From Neocallimastix lanati (nom. inval.) (taxonomy: Eukaryota; Neocallimastigomycota; Neocallimastigomycetes; Neocallimastigales; Neocallimastigaceae): DNA of 10,000 bases. The stretch's first letter is position 1. Each line of letters starts with the position of its first letter. The stretch spans positions 730,001 through 740,000 of the forward strand of contig JACVTC010000011.1 in assembly GCA_016946835.1 (NCBI GenBank), written 5' to 3'. Both the position numbers and the translations under genes were made by a program. The notes under the pieces are model-generated. The model was not told the origin of the DNA. It saw only the letters and a program-made list of their open reading frames with translations, and searched no databases. This document shows, piece after piece, positions 8,885 to 10,000 of the stretch.

Positions 8885-9848
8885 TGATGAACATATTAAA
8901 ATTTAACGATATTTATTTTTTTATTTTATTTTTTAACATTCAAAACCTTAACATTTATAAATATTTACTACTACCAATGTCTAAAAATATTAAATATTAA
9001 CATTTATTTTATTTTATTGTTTATCACTTCTCTATTTAATTATTAATGATAATTTATAAATATTTGTATTAATCTCTACATTTTAATATTCAATTTATAC
9101 ATAATTATTGAAATCCGTTTTGATAATTAACATTTAACTTTATATAAAATAACAATAATGAATAATGAATAATATTATTATCAATAATGAATAATAATAA
9201 CGAATAATGGATAATAATAACAATATTTGATAATGATTAATAATAATAAAAAATTTAATAACAACTTTCATAACAATAATAATCATAATAATAATTAATA
9301 ATGAATGTCAATAATAATTATTAATAATGAATGATAATAATAACAATAATTAATAATAAAAATAATAAAAAAAAAAAAAAAAAAATAAAAATTAATATTC
9401 ATTATTAATATTATGTAATAAAGCAGGGCAAGCTGTAGCTTTAGTTTCTATATTATCATTAGCAGTAGAGATACATAATACGTTTTATAATGATGATATG
9501 TTACCACCATTCAATGATAAAGAAAGTGCAGTTAATTATATATATGATAATCTTGATTATTTTAGGTCAGCCAGACAGACACCATATACATTATATAGTT
9601 ATATTGATATTATATGGGAGGCTGTAATAAAAGAAAACGAAGTGGCTAATGATGCCGAAGATATTTTTGTTGCCTATTTAGAAAGAGCAGAGAGCCTCCT
9701 AGATGAAGTAGTAAAAAATAATCAAAGACTATCGTATAATGGAGAAAAATATATATTAGATCATTGTTTAAAATTTAAAGATGTTAATCATCAAAGAGTT
9801 AAAGTGGTTACTCATGGCAATTTTGGTGAATTTTCATGTTTAGGCGTG
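8093..9848 (+). CDS. MRI1: MRI1-family protein (methylthioribose-1-phosphate isomerase-like), 4 exons, partial at the right edge
   Basis: MRI1/MtnA converts 5-methylthioribose-1-phosphate to methylthioribulose-1-phosphate in methionine salvage and shares a fold with the eIF2B alpha/beta/delta subunits. Exons are 8093-8170, 8641-8718, 8803-8809 and 9427-9848, giving about 195 residues of an expected 360-410; the C-terminal half is off the right edge. Residues 11-30 (EGSIRYSRGSLEVINQLLLP) closely match the MRI1 N-terminus, with matches to the family also in SILSLAVEI, LDYFRSAR and LLDEVVKNNQRLSYNGEKYIL. Catalytic features are altered. The substrate-binding V-R-G-A-P-A motif reads VQGQAV, TARPT reads SARQT, and the catalytic cysteine in T-H-C-N-T-G is Gly185 (THGNFG). 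The reading frame is otherwise clean, so a pseudoenzyme or diverged paralogue is more likely than simple decay, though a young pseudogene is possible. The end of exon 4 is uncertain: donor GTAATT at 9849 or GTGAAT at 9826. Confidence 0.82.
8171..8640 (+). other. Intron 1 of the MRI1-like gene (470 nt)
   Basis: The donor is GTATGT and the acceptor AATTTAATAG. The content is A+T-rich with short T runs; no further exon is needed, because residues ..EVINQ and LLLPFE.. join exactly as in the family. Confidence 0.8.
8810..9426 (+). other. Intron 3 of the MRI1-like gene (617 nt), microsatellite-rich
   Basis: This is the longest intron in the window. It carries an AT array (8851-8874), three copies of TTAACATTTA (8948, 8997, 9127) and about 200 bp of degenerate AAT/AATG repeats (9150-9360) ending in an A run. 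The repeats contain stops in all useful frames and are not coding. The acceptor is a tandem AAGCAG (9421-9426), so splicing at 9423 or at 9426 both keep the frame. Confidence 0.7.
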
Positions 9849-10000
9849 GTAATTATTAAATGATTTAAAAAAAAAACATAGATTATGTTTTATTATATAA
9901 TATTAATTAGATATATATGTATATATATTGTTGTTGTTGTTTAAACAATGACTATTTAATAGTATTATTAATTTTTTTTTTTTATCATAACTCTATAAAT
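9849..10000 (+). other. Right-edge intron sequence of the MRI1-like gene
   Basis: After the likely donor GTAATT the sequence is A+T-rich with a short GTT repeat (9928-9941). No continuation of the MRI1 fold is recognisable before the window ends, so the next exon lies outside. Confidence 0.5.

Noticed and set aside
9150-9360. Asn-rich coding insertion within the MRI1-like gene
   Set aside because: The AAT/AATG repeats contain stops in the relevant frames and lie between a good donor and the acceptor, so they are intron microsatellite.
1-10000. tRNA, rRNA or other structured RNA genes
   Set aside because: No conserved tRNA B-box-like stretch, rRNA core sequence or snRNA motif was noticed on either strand. 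The only C+G-rich patch is the foldback element.

Overview
The window is extremely A+T-rich eukaryotic nuclear DNA. Exons are modestly less A+T-rich than the homopolymer- and microsatellite-laden introns and spacers. Three spliced protein genes can be read from it. One is an MTC6 homologue, a family I know only from fungi. Together with the intron style (GT..AG, mostly TAG acceptors, about 85-620 nt), the long A/T runs and the Asn-rich triplet tracts, this suggests an A+T-rich early-diverging fungus, most likely an anaerobic gut fungus (Neocallimastigomycota). The assignment is inference, since no rRNA or other marker gene is present.

Layout. 1-2691, minus strand: the 5' part of an INTS7 gene (Integrator complex subunit 7). 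Eight exons were reconstructed, and the 3' part runs off the left edge. 2692-3473: divergent intergenic region shared by INTS7 and the next gene. 3474-5760, plus strand: MTC6 in four exons, ending in a transmembrane helix and a basic tail. 5761-8092: a 2.3 kb gene-poor spacer. It is low-complexity apart from a locally C+G-rich, palindromic element (6794-7121) built of 15-bp repeats and flanked by a 9-bp direct repeat; it looks like a small non-autonomous inverted-repeat transposon. 8093-9848, plus strand: the first four exons of an MRI1-family gene (methylthioribose-1-phosphate isomerase), including a 7-nt microexon. The gene continues past the right edge.

The three genes do not form a pathway: they concern Integrator (transcription and snRNA processing), a membrane protein linked to telomere capping, and methionine salvage. 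The points most worth checking are: the MRI1-like protein has lost the catalytic cysteine and other active-site residues; the foldback element is distinctive; INTS7 and MTC6 share the same Met-Lys-Lys-stop mini-uORF overlapping the start codon; and MTC6 lacks an obvious signal peptide. All exon boundaries are hand-derived from reading frame, splice dinucleotides and remembered family conservation. No search or RNA evidence was available.
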